Assembly: GCA_037179335.1 (NCBI GenBank)
Contig: JAKZHN010000017.1
Coordinates: forward strand, 620,001 to 684,000
DNA length: 64,000 nt
Direction of reading: 5' to 3'
Source: Cyclaneusma minus
Lineage: Eukaryota > Ascomycota > Leotiomycetes > Marthamycetales > Marthamycetaceae
Both the position numbers and the translations under genes were made by a program. Positions 1 through 11,800 of the stretch are shown in pieces (position 1 is the first letter of the stretch; every line of letters begins with the position of its first letter). Under the pieces are notes generated by a model. That model had not been told where the DNA came from and did no database searches. It saw nothing but the letters and a program-made list of their open reading frames with translations.

Positions 1-170
1 AACATCTGGGCGAATGTTGTAACGTCCATGTTGGTCGCAGGCTCGGGGATGTGGAAGACTCCATTGCGAGCATTAATCGTGACAGGAATAGTGACGTTTC
101 TGCAATATTTGGCCTCGGCGACACTCAAGGTGGCAGCAAGAGCCGTGAGCTGGAAAGAAGAGTGCTTCAT
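1..170 (-). CDS. secreted alpha/beta-hydrolase-like protein, 5' part only
   Basis: Only the first 56 codons lie in the window; the gene runs off the left edge. The start is the ATG at 170-168 on the minus strand. It begins with a signal peptide: MKHSS, a hydrophobic stretch, then a likely cleavage after AEA near residue 20. The mature part starts KYCRNVTIPVTI and continues with a segment containing NARNGVF. That pattern (Cys-Arg-Asn-x-Thr, then a VT-x-x-ARN-x-VF segment) resembles the N-terminus of a family of fungal secreted alpha/beta-hydrolase-fold proteins; this is from memory of the family. No catalytic Ser, Asp or His is in view, so the enzymatic role is inference and substrate is unknown. 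The reading frame stays open to base 1. Confidence 0.55.
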   Translation of the reverse strand, partial: MKHSSFQLTALAATLSVAEAKYCRNVTIPVTINARNGVFHIPEPATNMDVTTFAQM

Positions 171-2201
171 TTTGATGGGTAGGCCAAGAAGAGATAGTGG
201 GAGGGAGCAGCAAGAGGGATTGAAGACGGTTGAAGCTACGGGGGAGATCTCAGAAGGGGATGTTAGGAGAGAGAAGAGATGGTATACATACACGACTTGC
301 TCTACCCACCTGAGCTGAGACCGGGCTTCGCCGTTTCCGGTAAGAAGACAAGCTTCCATTGAATGGATCGCAAGTCGCAAGGTACAAACTTCCAGACCAG
401 CGTGATGGAACTGGCACCAACCGGCAGACTCACCAGCCGAGTATCCAGCAATTTGTCAAGACATGTTCTTGAACAAGTATAGCGCCTAAGTAGAGACCGA
501 CGTTTAAACATGAAGCATCTGGCAGCTAACAGCCAGCCGGCGGAACAATACTGTAGTGTTGCTGTGATTGATGACGAGCGTCCATGGGAATTTGAAATCG
601 CCGTGACGAATTGAGCCTTCTGGACCCAAGGGTGCGGCTTGCCACATGATGAGAGTAAACTGTAACAAGAAATATTTGCGATTGACTTTGTGAAATGGCC
701 TTCTGAAATACCCTTTTTGCGCTTATACCCACCTCCTTGTGCACGACTTGTGCCCAAGAAAGCGCACATATCGTGTGCTGCCATCGACGCCGACCAACGA
801 GAGCCGCGGGAGGGCTCCAATGTTCAATGCAGGCCGCCGTGTTGTGCTCGAATCCAGCAAAGCCTCTGTGTTTTCGTGTGAGCATGGATGAGAACGAAGC
901 TTCCATATGCAGCGTGGATTGGCGATGACAGAGTCTGGCAAGTCTGTCTGGATCGTCTTGTTTGGGCCGGAGCCAACGGACCGACCCAGCGACCGAGCAG
1001 AGTGGCCAGGGTGAAGGGATTGCGAAATGCAAATCCATGGATCGCAAGCCATCGAGATCCTGTAGGACGTGAGTCTTGAGATAGGGCTCCCACGAGGGAT
1101 AACAGCCCGCCCTTGAAAATTCTGCATCTCGTGCTCACCCACGGCCTCTCTCAATCCCGCCTCTCCTCGGTGTCACTGCCACCAGCTGCCATGATTTGAC
1201 AAATCGCATCAGACTCGATGGTTGCCATCGTCTGGTACGAGTATGTGCGAAAAAAGCAAGACAATTGGCCTGGAAGGCAGCAGAGAAAATTTTGAACTCC
1301 AATTGTGGCGGACGGAGAGCTTTTACTCGCTGTCGCGCCCGTTTGTGATCGGGCGAGAAACGCCCAGATCGCGCGGGGGAGCTCCACAAGCAGAAGCGGG
1401 AGAGCGTCAAGCCTCGTTTCTTGGTCTCTTGGCGTGAACCAACTCCCATGAAACGTATCATTGGTGAAACACGAAAATCTGAATATACAAATACCTGCGA
1501 AGAGACGGCGTCAGCCCCCATTGTAACGGTGCACTTAGCGTCGAATAAAGAGCTAGCTTTAAAGCTATGTCTGGCCTGTGGATATAGAAGTGTCTGACTG
1601 TACCGAGATCTCGATTTCATAGTAGCACTCAGATCGAGAATCTGGAATTGTGACATGGCTTGGTGGCTTGGATCCGGGTAATGGGAATTGTACCGCAGGC
1701 CGGCCGTGGGGGGCTCTTCTGGAAGGGTTTTGGAATAAAGACGCCCAAAAATACGACGGGATGCTTCCCGGTAAGCAACTGAGCCGGGAAAGGTGGAGGA
1801 GAGCGTGGTCCATCAAGACCCCCAATTACCCACGGATATCAGACAAACCGAGAGTTCTGTCAAACCTGCCCGAAGAAGGAGAAGGAATGATCAACTGGGT
1901 GGGCAGCTTGCAAGAAATATCAAGTAGTGGAAATGCAGGTCTAGTATTATGAATTAGAACAGCCGAAGATAACGCCATCGAGGCTAAACTGCTCGACCGT
2001 ATGGCTTGGGGGAATCAGAGTACAGTCAAATTCCAGCACTCCCAAAGCCGACTCTCCAAAGAAGACCGGGTGACTGCCCGAGCAAGAGAAACGGGACCTG
2101 CTTTGTACGCCGAATCACCCACTCATGTATGCTCCACCACCTCCAACCCTTTTCGCACCACTTCCCGTTCTCCCGTTTCCATCCTAGTAGCCCATGAACG
2201 T
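171..2201. other. intergenic, no gene recognised
   Basis: The minus-strand gene at the edge starts at 170, so its promoter must lie in the first part of this stretch. The open frames here (the longest about 170 codons) overlap each other on several frames, have no recognisable domain and no convincing splice structure. Bases 2099-2201 form the 3' flank of the small membrane protein gene; this flank is also present in two partial copies elsewhere in the window. Confidence 0.5.
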
Positions 2202-2393
2202 CTATGCTTTTGAGGAAGCCTTGGCTTGTCGGCGGCGAGTGAGACAGCGGGAGATGCAGAGACCGAGGACACCGCAGGCGACGATGAAGACGACACAGAA
2301 CACGACGATGACACCGGCTTCCTTGCCAGCCCAGTTGCTTCGGCGAGCGAGTTGGTGAGCGGCCTCACGGGCTTGGAGAGAGATGGCAGCCAT
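2202..2393 (-). CDS. small single-pass membrane protein (63 aa)
   Basis: The 63-codon frame starts MAAISLQAREAAHQLARR, has one hydrophobic segment at about residues 26-47 (core VIVVFCVVFIVACG), and ends in a basic tail (TRRRQAKASSKA). A short amphipathic N-terminus, a single membrane span and an Arg/Lys-rich C-terminus is a layout seen in small conserved but uncharacterised Pezizomycotina proteins; no function can be given. The positive tail suggests the C-terminus faces the cytosol. It is intronless in this region, though the long A/G-rich upstream stretch may hold a 5' UTR intron. Its 3' end plus about 80 bp of downstream flank recurs as truncated, diverged copies at 14068-14265 and 24024-24200, which makes this the intact parental locus. 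Confidence 0.6.
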   Translation of the reverse strand: MAAISLQAREAAHQLARRSNWAGKEAGVIVVFCVVFIVACGVLGLCISRCLTRRRQAKASSKA

Positions 2394-5300
2394 TTCGAAG
2401 ACTAGAGACGCGTATTGTCAGCAGTGGTTCGCTAGTCAAGGTTCAGGATAGTGAGTCGAGTCGCAAGTCGCACAGAAAGGCGATGAAGCTCCAGAGGCAC
2501 TCGCTGTTCGAGTCATGATATGCTCCAGGTCAAGGACAAGCAGAGTCCTCCAAATTCAGGATCACAGCCTCAAGGTTCCCGTCCCAATTCCTCGACGAAC
2601 TGCTTGTCGCAACCGAGATGTCCGGAGAGCGGTGATGGGGATGGTGTGTTCGACGCGAAGTGAGGATCCTTACCTTTTGGAGATGATGAGAGGTAGATGG
2701 GATTGTCGAGTGAGGTCAATTAAGACTTTTGAAGATGTCTGTTGGGTCACTGTCAGCGGTCGCGCTTATATGGCGTTTGGTGATCAACACACTCGCGGGA
2801 GGAGGAATGCGACGTCGACGGAGATGGGAAGCTCGAGAGGAGAAGGGAGACGGTGACAGAAAACAGCAGCAGAGGATTGAAGGTGTATGAAGGGCCGAAA
2901 TTGCGCGGAGAAGTCATTAAAAAGAGCTCTCTCGGTCGGACACTCCGGCACGCTCCCCAGCACCAGAGTGAGCGATTTAACGGCGCGGGTGGGTTCACCA
3001 GACGGCAGATAAGAGCGGCGGGTAAGGCGGACAGCACGACGAGCAGTGGGAGCTCCAATGACAGAGGATTGTGGTACTTACAGAGCGTGTTCTGGCTTGG
3101 AGTGTTCTGATGACGGCTTGGGGGAACTCGTGAGGGCGCGATGCGATCAGCTTGAGAGGGCGGAGCTGGAGAGAGAAGAGTTGCGGCGGGCGAGGACAGG
3201 ACCTTAAACTTGGAAGGCACGAGGCAGAGGCTCCAATTTTACCAGCGAGGACCTTGGAGCGAATTGGAGCAGGCGGTGCTAGGCCGGAAGGGGAGCTTCC
3301 TGCCGCTGCTAGCGTGACGTAGAGCAGCAATGTCAAAATTGCAATCCGACCTCGTGGTGACCACTAGGAATATTCTGAATTACTGGGAATATTCTGGAAA
3401 ATTAGGCCCGAGCTAACATGCTTTTGTAGCTACCTGGTACTTGGGTGTTCTGCTCGAATTTCTCGCCATTATCAATTCTAGTTGCACCCTTTTTTCTCTT
3501 CAAGTCTCGAGTTCTCCGACCAGTTGACGTCCTTTCGTCAGTTTCCCCGGACAGGCCTATGCAGATCCTCCTCACAACCGTCGTCGTTGCCATGGCCGCC
3601 GAGTCACGCACAGGCCCTCGACAGGCACGGCGGCTTTCGGTAGCTCTACGGACTTGATCAATCGCAGACATCTTTTCTCGCGTCCACGATAACACACAGT
3701 TTCACGTTTTCAGTAGTTTGAGGGCACGGCCGAGCTCGACTCGTGAGAAGCAAAAGCTTCAGCCTTCAATACTAGCCAGGTTTCCGAAGCAACAGTGGTG
3801 TTTCTTGCCAGCGCTCGGAACGCCGTTCGGCTTTCGCAAGTGACAAACAAGCTTTGACATGATGGGAGTCAAGAACCTTGGCGCACGTCGGCCAACCGTT
3901 AGAGCAGCGCCAAGTTGCAGGCCCAGCGTGGGGCTCAAGAACAAGCTTTGTCGGCAAAAGGAAATTCGGCCGGGGCCACACGTTCAAAATCCCGCGATTG
4001 GGCGCACGTGACTAGAGCTATTGGAGAGTCACGTGCTGACTGGGCGCTTCGGCGAGGACCGCTCGGACACCGAGGAATCGTCGATTCGTCCCGCAAATCG
4101 GCTCTTTACGGGTATTGCGGCTAATGGACGTCTCTCCGATCTGCTGAGTCGCGACGACTAGACGGACGTCTTCTGAGTTGCTATGATTCTCCAGAGAGGA
4201 CTGAATCTCTGTTCTTCAATTGGATACTCGACCATTATAGCAACCTATCATCCTGTCATTGTTCGGGGAGAAACAAATAATTGGGGACTCGGTAGGGGAG
4301 AGTGGTGAAGTTTACGAAATCCTCAATTACAGTGATTGAGACTGGAGCTTCTGAGAGTCTTTGGACCATCAGATCCTCAATTGCTCATCACAGGCCGATG
4401 TTGTCGTTATCAAGGTCCCGAGCCAAAGAAAACAGCACGCGCTTGATGCGCCGGAAGTTTAGCACCCCAAGCAAACTCCAAAAAAACTTCAGCATATCAA
4501 AGGCTGGTCTTTTCAAATCCGGCACTCCAAAAGCACTCTCTTCCATCCTTTCAAGCTTCCTTTCTGCTTTGTAAGAAAACGAGCACGTTTCACCGGACTT
4601 CTTATCATGACGCCCATGACATTTCCGATAAGCCTTAGCTGGCCTTGGCACTCCGCCCCCTCGATTCCCACATGGCATCGTCCTGAATCGTGGATTGAAG
4701 CCCGATCGAGCTCCAAACCAGCCGCGGCCAAAATCTGGTCTCGTTTTCGCAATGCCACATCTGCTCCAGGATCTGGCATCGCTGGTAACGCACGCCTTCG
4801 CCCTCCAGTCCGTCAACAAGCTTTTCATGGCTGTGCGAGTGCTCCTCGGGCGAGCTAGGATGATAGCTGCATGGCCGTCTTGCTCCAGACATAGTTTCCC
4901 AAAGCTGCAAATTGCGTGCTCTGGACCCCCTTCTGGAAAGACTCGAGGCGCCCTTCGCGTGCTTGTTTGAATGGCCACGGTTCTCACAGCGAGAATCTTC
5001 TGTGCTGCGTTTCAGCCCCCGACATCCCTATCCCCCATGTGGAAGCCATGCCTGGACAAAACCCCAGCCTACATGTAAAAAACAGCCATTTGCTTGGCTC
5101 CCGGTGCCTTTCTTCAGTTCCACAGGGATCAGGAGCACTAGTGCATTCTCCAGATTTTACATAAGGCCTAAGTGTCCGCATATATGGATTTCCTTTGTCT
5201 GCCATCCCACTCAACATAAGTATCGACATCTTCCTACCATGGCTCCCGCCAGCAACGCCTTCAAAATGATCCGGAAGCGCCGGTTCACTTTCCGCTGCAT

Positions 5301-5674
5301 TTGAAGAAGCAATGACACGGCAGACATCCTGAAACCATTGCTCCGGTCTCATCGACGGCACTCGTCGTTTTTTATATCAATCTTATGTGGGTATCTCGTG
5401 TTATCTATGCTTCCGCTTTGGCTCCTCCTCTCAACTTCCTCTGGGATAGTATCGCCGACCGCTGACTTTGCCTGTCTACAGATAGGCCAAGTTGCTTGGC
5501 ATAGAGGCTGTGCGTAGCTACAAGCCTAGAATCAACATTGGGAAACCCCTTGAGCATACAGGAGACTTGCTGCATAAGACGACCAGCAAATCCAGCTTTT
5601 GGAAAGCTCTTATAACGACTCCTCCAGTCAAATACACGAAGAAGACTGCCTTACCTACGGACTCAGCATCCACC
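2394..5674. other. intergenic; promoter regions of two divergent genes
   Basis: The stretch separates the minus-strand 63-residue gene from the plus-strand SIS-domain gene, so it holds both promoters and probably long 5' UTRs. Open frames here, including one of 199 codons at 4388-4987 on the minus strand, have no domain, no family resemblance and compete with frames of similar length on the other strand. I see no RNA gene and no clear repeat. Confidence 0.45.
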
Positions 5675-6952
5675 ATGACCATGGCACATCTCCCCATCCA
5701 GAACAGCGAGGTTTACGTCCTCAACTCGCCCTCCCGACCCATCTCAGCCTCCCCTCCACCCTCACCCCCCACCCCCTGCGAAACCGAGAGTCTCTCTCCC
5801 ATCCCATCCTCCCTCACCCCGATAACCACCACCTCACTTCCGAAGTCCTCAGACGCCTCTCTCTCATCCCGTCTCTCCAGCGCAACCCATGTCCTCAGCA
5901 CCGAAGCAACCGCCCTCTCCCACCTCACCACCCTCTACAACACCTCCCCCACCGCCCGCGACGGCTTCAACCGCGCCATCGCCGCCATCTGCCACTGCAT
6001 TTCCGAGCGCGGCAAGCTCGTCATCTCCGGCGTCGGCAAATCCGGCCACATTGCCAAAAAACTCGTCGCAACCATGAACTCGCTCCAAATCCATTCCACA
6101 TTCCTGCACCCCACCGAAGCCCTCCACGGCGACCTAGGAAAAGTGTCTCCCTTCGACGTTATCCTATTAATCACCTTTTCCGGAAAGACGCAAGAGTTGC
6201 TCGAACTGATTCCGCATTTTGATGACAAGTTGCCGATACTTGTTATGACGAGTCATGTGAAGAGAGAAGATTGTGTGATTACGAAGAGGTGGCCGAGAGC
6301 GGTACTGCTGCCAGCGCCGATACATGAGAGCGAGACGGTTAGCTTTGGGGTTAGTGCGCCGACGACGAGTACGACGGTAGCGTTGGCGCTGGGTGATGCG
6401 CTGGCGGTTACGACGAGTAATGAGCTGCATGCTAGTGTGAGCGAGGTGTTTTCGAGAAATCATCCGGGTGGGGCGATTGGGGATGCGTTTAAGAGTACGG
6501 GTGGTGAGAAAAGCAAAAGTATGGGGGAGGAGAAGGGGAAGAGGAAAGTGAAAGATGTTATGGTGGCGCGTGACTGTGTACCGCAGATTGAGGCGACGGG
6601 CGATGGGGTTACGTGTGCGAATGTTCTTATGATGCATTGTCAGAGCTTGAAATCCGAGGCCAAGGGATGGGTTGCGCTGAAGGGGATGGGTGTTGTAAGT
6701 CCGGGAAGGATGGAAAGATTGAAAGTGGAGCAGCTGGGGTGTAGAATATATGAGGTTGAGGGGTTGGTGGTGCGGGAGGATGATTGTCTGAGGCTTAATG
6801 GCGATCTGGATGTTTCTACGGTTGCTGAGTGGGCTAGGGCTAATCGGAGGAAGGCGGGGGGTTGGCCGGATGATATGATATTGACGGTTGGTGAGGGAGA
6901 TGATGTGAAGGGGCTGGTTGAGGTTTCTGATCTGCTGGATGCGAAGCTTTGA
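5675..6952 (+). CDS. SIS-domain protein, KpsF/GutQ-like arabinose-5-phosphate isomerase family
   Basis: The protein has 425 residues from the ATG at 5675, which has a near-ideal context (CACC before ATG, a second ATG two codons on). The frame is open 61 codons further up to an ATG at 5492, but that part has no family character and is probably 5' UTR. After a Ser/Pro-rich N-terminus, a sugar isomerase (SIS) domain covers about residues 75-245. Visible marks are the phosphate-binding loop SGVGKSGH (near residues 118-125) and HPTEALHGDLG (145-155), which match the KpsF/GutQ signature. The C-terminal 180 residues could be a degenerate CBS-like region. Bacterial members interconvert ribulose-5-phosphate and arabinose-5-phosphate; the fungal substrate is not established, so only the family is claimed. 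The gene is intronless, with a C-rich 5' half and a G-rich 3' half. Confidence 0.85.
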   Translation: MTMAHLPIQNSEVYVLNSPSRPISASPPPSPPTPCETESLSPIPSSLTPITTTSLPKSSDASLSSRLSSATHVLSTEATALSHLTTLYNTSPTARDGFNRAIAAICHCISERGKLVISGVGKSGHIAKKLVATMNSLQIHSTFLHPTEALHGDLGKVSPFDVILLITFSGKTQELLELIPHFDDKLPILVMTSHVKREDCVITKRWPRAVLLPAPIHESETVSFGVSAPTTSTTVALALGDALAVTTSNELHASVSEVFSRNHPGGAIGDAFKSTGGEKSKSMGEEKGKRKVKDVMVARDCVPQIEATGDGVTCANVLMMHCQSLKSEAKGWVALKGMGVVSPGRMERLKVEQLGCRIYEVEGLVVREDDCLRLNGDLDVSTVAEWARANRRKAGGWPDDMILTVGEGDDVKGLVEVSDLLDAKL

Positions 6953-8874
6953 ATGGTGTTTGATGCGAGCTGGACCGTTGGATTGAATATTGGATGGCGA
7001 ATTGATATAAGAGGATGAGAGGACGATTGACGATGGGATGGACGGATGTTCATATCACGATGCATGGATTAGACGGGGCTCTGGGATGGGCGTGTACCTC
7101 ACGGCGGCGAGGTGGGATTCTGGACATCGACTGCCGGTCACGATGCATTCACGAGGTGTGCTCCGGAGACGGGTGTTGGGATGCATTGTTTATAGACATC
7201 AGGGGGCCATTGGCATATGATCACTTGGGCGTCAGTTATAGCCGCAGCATTTTTGAGCAAAATATCTCTAAAAGCGGGCAATTTATACCACTCTACACGC
7301 AGAGATTTGTCTTGCATCATGGCACTCGTTACCGCTATCACTTTACTTAGCCTTCTCCACGTATACTGCTGGACTTTGATAATATGATGGACCCAGGATT
7401 CTTAGCTGGAAGCAGCGAACACAATGGATGTCTGATTATTGCTGCCCTCGGCCTCCCCTATAGCTGTCTTCTGATCATTGTCGTCAGGATAGGGCTCGCT
7501 CTGTCGAACCTACGAAATACCTGGTCAAAGACGGCCAATCGGGACTTACCCCGTTCAATACAGCTCCTGCACTGGAGCGTGGACATCACAGATACGGTTT
7601 TGTGTTGAAATAAGCCAGATACAAATCCTCCGTGTTCACACTTCACTGGTTGAAAGTCTGCGGCTGGTAGCGATCCCAAGTTCCCGACCCCTTTCCTCCA
7701 GCGACATGGAGTTGGTTTAATATTACCCGACCCCGATGTCTTCTGGGTTCATTTTGGAAGCTTCTCCTGGTGGAGCAGCTAGGCAGGATATGCGTGGGGA
7801 TGGATGATTTCAATGACAGAAGGATAATTTGATTCTATTATTATGTATTTCCTAGGGACATGGCCGCGTCGCAAGGTAAATAAAGCGTTGAGCCGATGGC
7901 CTCTTGGCTTTTGTGGCTGGGAGAGCCGGAGCGGGCGGGCTTAACCGCTAAGGTTTTGCAAAGTGCTGGTGACTGGTGAGATTGAGTTTTTCTCCAACGA
8001 TGACAAAAAGATGCAAGACCAAGTGAAGATTTTGCAGTGGTTTCAAACTATGGATTAAGGAAAGAGTCGTTTTGGCTGCTTAGGATACAAGTGTTGGAAA
8101 TTGGCAGTGTTGGAAAAGGACAGGTCGTCTCGATCAAATGCTCCAGTCTTGTATGGGGTGGCTGTGCCCAGCCACAGTCTGGAGCTCTTCCCTGTCGTGT
8201 TCCATTTTCAGGGTGGTGGCCCCTGCTAGTATGACGATGAAATGCACGCCGATCTTGCTTTCGCAAACCTTGGGGAAAAGGGATCTCCTCATCACCCAAA
8301 CCTGAAGCCAGGTAAATAGCAGGCGCCTGTTAATGCTCGCATACACTCCTGCACCAGGGCACTGAACGCACCACTCTTTTTCTTTGTCGATTGTGAGACA
8401 TTCGCAGGTGAAGAACGGCCGTGGTCTCTGGGACCTAAGCTAAGCTCTAATAACCGCTCTGGGCTCGGCAAGTCATAGCAGTAACTTCCCGCTGTCTATG
8501 TCATCTTCGAGCTCTAATTCGCAGCTGCCAGATTTCACTACTGATCCGAAGCACCACCTCTGTGCTTCACGACCTCTCGAATTGACCAAGGTCACGCCCG
8601 CCGAACCAGGCCCACACAGGGCACGACAGCTGGGGAGACCGACCACCGACCACAGCTACCTGCCACCTGGCGCACAACACCACCAAAAGCAAGTCTCGTC
8701 CACTCCCCGCAACTAAATCGACGCGACTCTCGATCACCGAACCTCGACCGTCGACCAACTCGGACACTTTCGCATTTTCCACGAGCCTCTCTTCTACAAT
8801 TACTGCGACTTGTCGGTCCGTTTTGCCTTGCTAGTAAAGCTCAATTCTGGGCATCTGCTCAGCTCTAGCCAGCC
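6953..8874. other. intergenic, no gene recognised
   Basis: This is the 3' flank of the SIS-domain gene and the promoter and 5' UTR of the tricalbin gene. The last 400 bp before 8875 are C/T-rich, as is usual upstream of fungal start codons. No open frame above 85 codons has any recognisable feature, and no RNA gene or repeat was found. Confidence 0.5.
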
Positions 8875-11800
8875 ATGGCGAACGCCAGTTCGTCCGCCGC
8901 CGAGCTCAAGACGCAGGGTGTCATCGAAGCGGCCAACGACCCCAACACCTCCGTGACTGCCGAAGATGCGGGAAAGAAGATGGTGCAGGAGAGCAAGAAG
9001 GCCGGCGTAGCAGCTTTCACCTTTGATCCCAATGCTTCGACAGAGGAGAAAGCTGCTCAGGCAAAAGCTGTATGTTCTACTTCGCTATCTGCCGAATTGT
9101 GCAATTGCTGATATACTGGCATTTTTAGATGGTTCCGGAGGGCTTCCACCACGAACACAAACCAAAGGGCGTAGCTCTTGCTACCGATATGGACGATGGC
9201 AGTGCTGGTGCTTATGATCTTCCTCCTCCTTCGACTGCTGGCGCACTTTCTGCTTCGTCAGAAAAGGACGCGGTAGCAGCTCCGAATGGCGCCATAACTG
9301 ATGAGGACGACTGGGTTGAGAAAACGGGCTGGAAACCTAGGTTTGGCTGGCCCGAGGACGATGACGAGGGCGCCACAATGCTCGACCATCAAACCTGGGT
9401 GGAAGGCAAGCTCGACGACAAATTCTACGGTGGTGAGAAATTCTACAGATCGACAAGCTGAACTTGAACTGACAGATATTTTGCAGACTGGTATCATAAT
9501 ACGGCCGTGATATGTTTCGCCTGCTTATCCTCCTGGCTGGTAGCAACACTAGGTGGTGGCCTCGGATGGGTTTTCCTGGTCATGGCAATTTGCGGCACAT
9601 ACTATCGAACCTCGATCCGCCGAGTCCGACGAAACTTCCGCGACGATGTGAATCGAGAAATGGCGAAACAGAAGCTGGAGACAGACAACGAAAGTCTGGA
9701 GTGGATGAACAGCTTTTTGGTCAAGTTCTGGCCAATTTATCAGCCAGTTCTAGCCTCGACTATTGTCGCCTCAGTGGACCAGGTTCTGAGTACGAGTACG
9801 CCTGCATTCTTGGACAGTCTCCGATTGAAGACTTTCACCCTCGGATCTAAGCCACCTCGAATGGAGCACGTCAAGACGTATCCTAAGGCGGAGGATGACA
9901 CGGTTCTCATGGACTGGAAATTCAGCTTTACTCCCAACGATACCGCAGATCTTACCGCCAGGCAGATCAAGAACAAGGTCAACCCCAAGGTCGTCCTTGA
10001 GGTGAGAATTGGTAAAGCCATGGTCAGTAAGGGATTGGATGTGATTGTCGAAGACTTCGCATTTTCCGGTCTTATGCGGGTCAAGATCAAGCTCCAAATC
10101 CCATTCCCCCACATCGAGAGGGTGGAAATCTGTTTCCTGGAGCGTCCAACAATCGACTATGTTTGCAAGCCCCTGGGTGGTGATACTTTTGGTTTCGACA
10201 TCAACTTTATCCCCGGTCTTGAAGGTTTCATCATGGAAATGATCCACGCGAATATCGGTCCCATCATGTACGCACCAAACGTCTTCCCTATCGAGGTTGC
10301 GAAGATGCTTTCTGGAGATGCTGTGGATCAAGCTATTGGTGTTGTTGCCGTCACTCTCTATGGCGCGCATGGCCTCAAGAACCCCGACAAGTTTGCGGGC
10401 ACTCCGGATCCTTACTGTGTTATCTCCCTCAACAACCGAGACGCACTGGCTCAGACCAAGGTCGTGCATGAGAACGCGAATCCTAAGTGGAACGAGACCA
10501 AGTACATTATCGTCACGTCGCTTACAGAAAGTCTTACATTCCCGGTCTACGACTACAATGAGTTCCGAAAAGACAAGGAGCTCGGTGTTGCTACCTTCCC
10601 TCTGGAGCGAATGACCGATACTCCAGATCATGAGAATGAACAACTTGTGGTCATGGCTAATGGAAAGGAGCGTGGTGTCATCACCGCAGATCTGAAGTTC
10701 TTTTCCGTTCTGGAGGGCAAACTACTTCCTGACAACACTCGAGAACCTACACCAGAATCGAATACTGGTATTGCCAGGATCACCGTCGAGCAAGCGAAGG
10801 ATCTTGATGGCACGAAGAGTCTTGTCGGGCAGCTCAACCCGTACGCAGTGCTTTTACTCAACAACAAGGAGGTTCATGTGACGCAGAAACTCAAGAGGAC
10901 CAACAACCCGATCTGGCCAAACCCTTCGAAGGAGGTTCTGATCACCGATAGAAAATCGGCCAAGCTGGGTCTCGTGATCAAAGATGACCGTGATATTGGC
11001 TCCGATCCAATCCTCGGAACGTACCAGATCAAGTTTGATGACATGATGACACTGATGGATAAGGGTCAGGAATGGTACAACCTTGCGGGTGCCAAGACTG
11101 GTCGTGCTAAGTTCACAGTTCAGTGGAAACCGCTTGCTCTGACTGGTGTTGGTCTGGGCAATGGAGGCTACGTCACGCCAATTGGTGTGATGAGACTTCA
11201 CTTCCGCAATGCCCGCAATCTCAGGAACTTGGAGACCATGGGTAAATCCGATCCATACGTTCGTGTGCTTCTCTCTGGAATTGAAAAGGGCCGTACAGTC
11301 ACTTTCCAAAACAACCTCAATCCTGATTGGGATGAGGTGCTCTACGTTCCTATGCATAATGCTCGAGAGAAGCTTACGCTGGAAGTCATGGATCAAGAGA
11401 GTATGGGCAAGGACCGATCGTTGGGTCATGTCGAAGTTCTCGCCTCTGAATATATTTCGCAGGCTGAGAACGGAGAATACTTGGTCAACGATTCGAAGCA
11501 ACTACTATCCCATGGACTCCTCATGCACGGCAAGGACACGCCAAAGGGCACGCTTAACTATACCGTATCTTTCTTCCCTTGCTTGAACGTCGCAGACCCA
11601 GAGGACGAAGAGGCGGCCAAGAAGGAAGAGGCGGCGAAGAAATCAAGCGAGAATGCTGGAAGGATCACTTCATCCGAGAACTTGACACCAGCGAATGGCA
11701 GCGCTCGTCTTTCGGTTGACTCCAGGGCTACTAGCACTGCTAGCAGTCCGACCGTTGACAAGGAAATGGCGAAACTGTTGGCACAGGGTGAGAAGGAACA

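Noticed and set aside
302..1154. Several overlapping 140-173-codon minus-strand frames
   Set aside because: Three frames of the same strand are open over the same stretch, with no splice signals or motifs to favour one.
4388..4987. 199-codon minus-strand frame
   Set aside because: No domain, no family resemblance, overlaps comparable frames on both strands, and the composition looks like noncoding DNA.
5599..6637. Frames of 207 and 156 codons overlapping the SIS-domain gene
   Set aside because: They are shadow frames made of Pro/His/Arg runs caused by the C-rich codon bias of the true gene.
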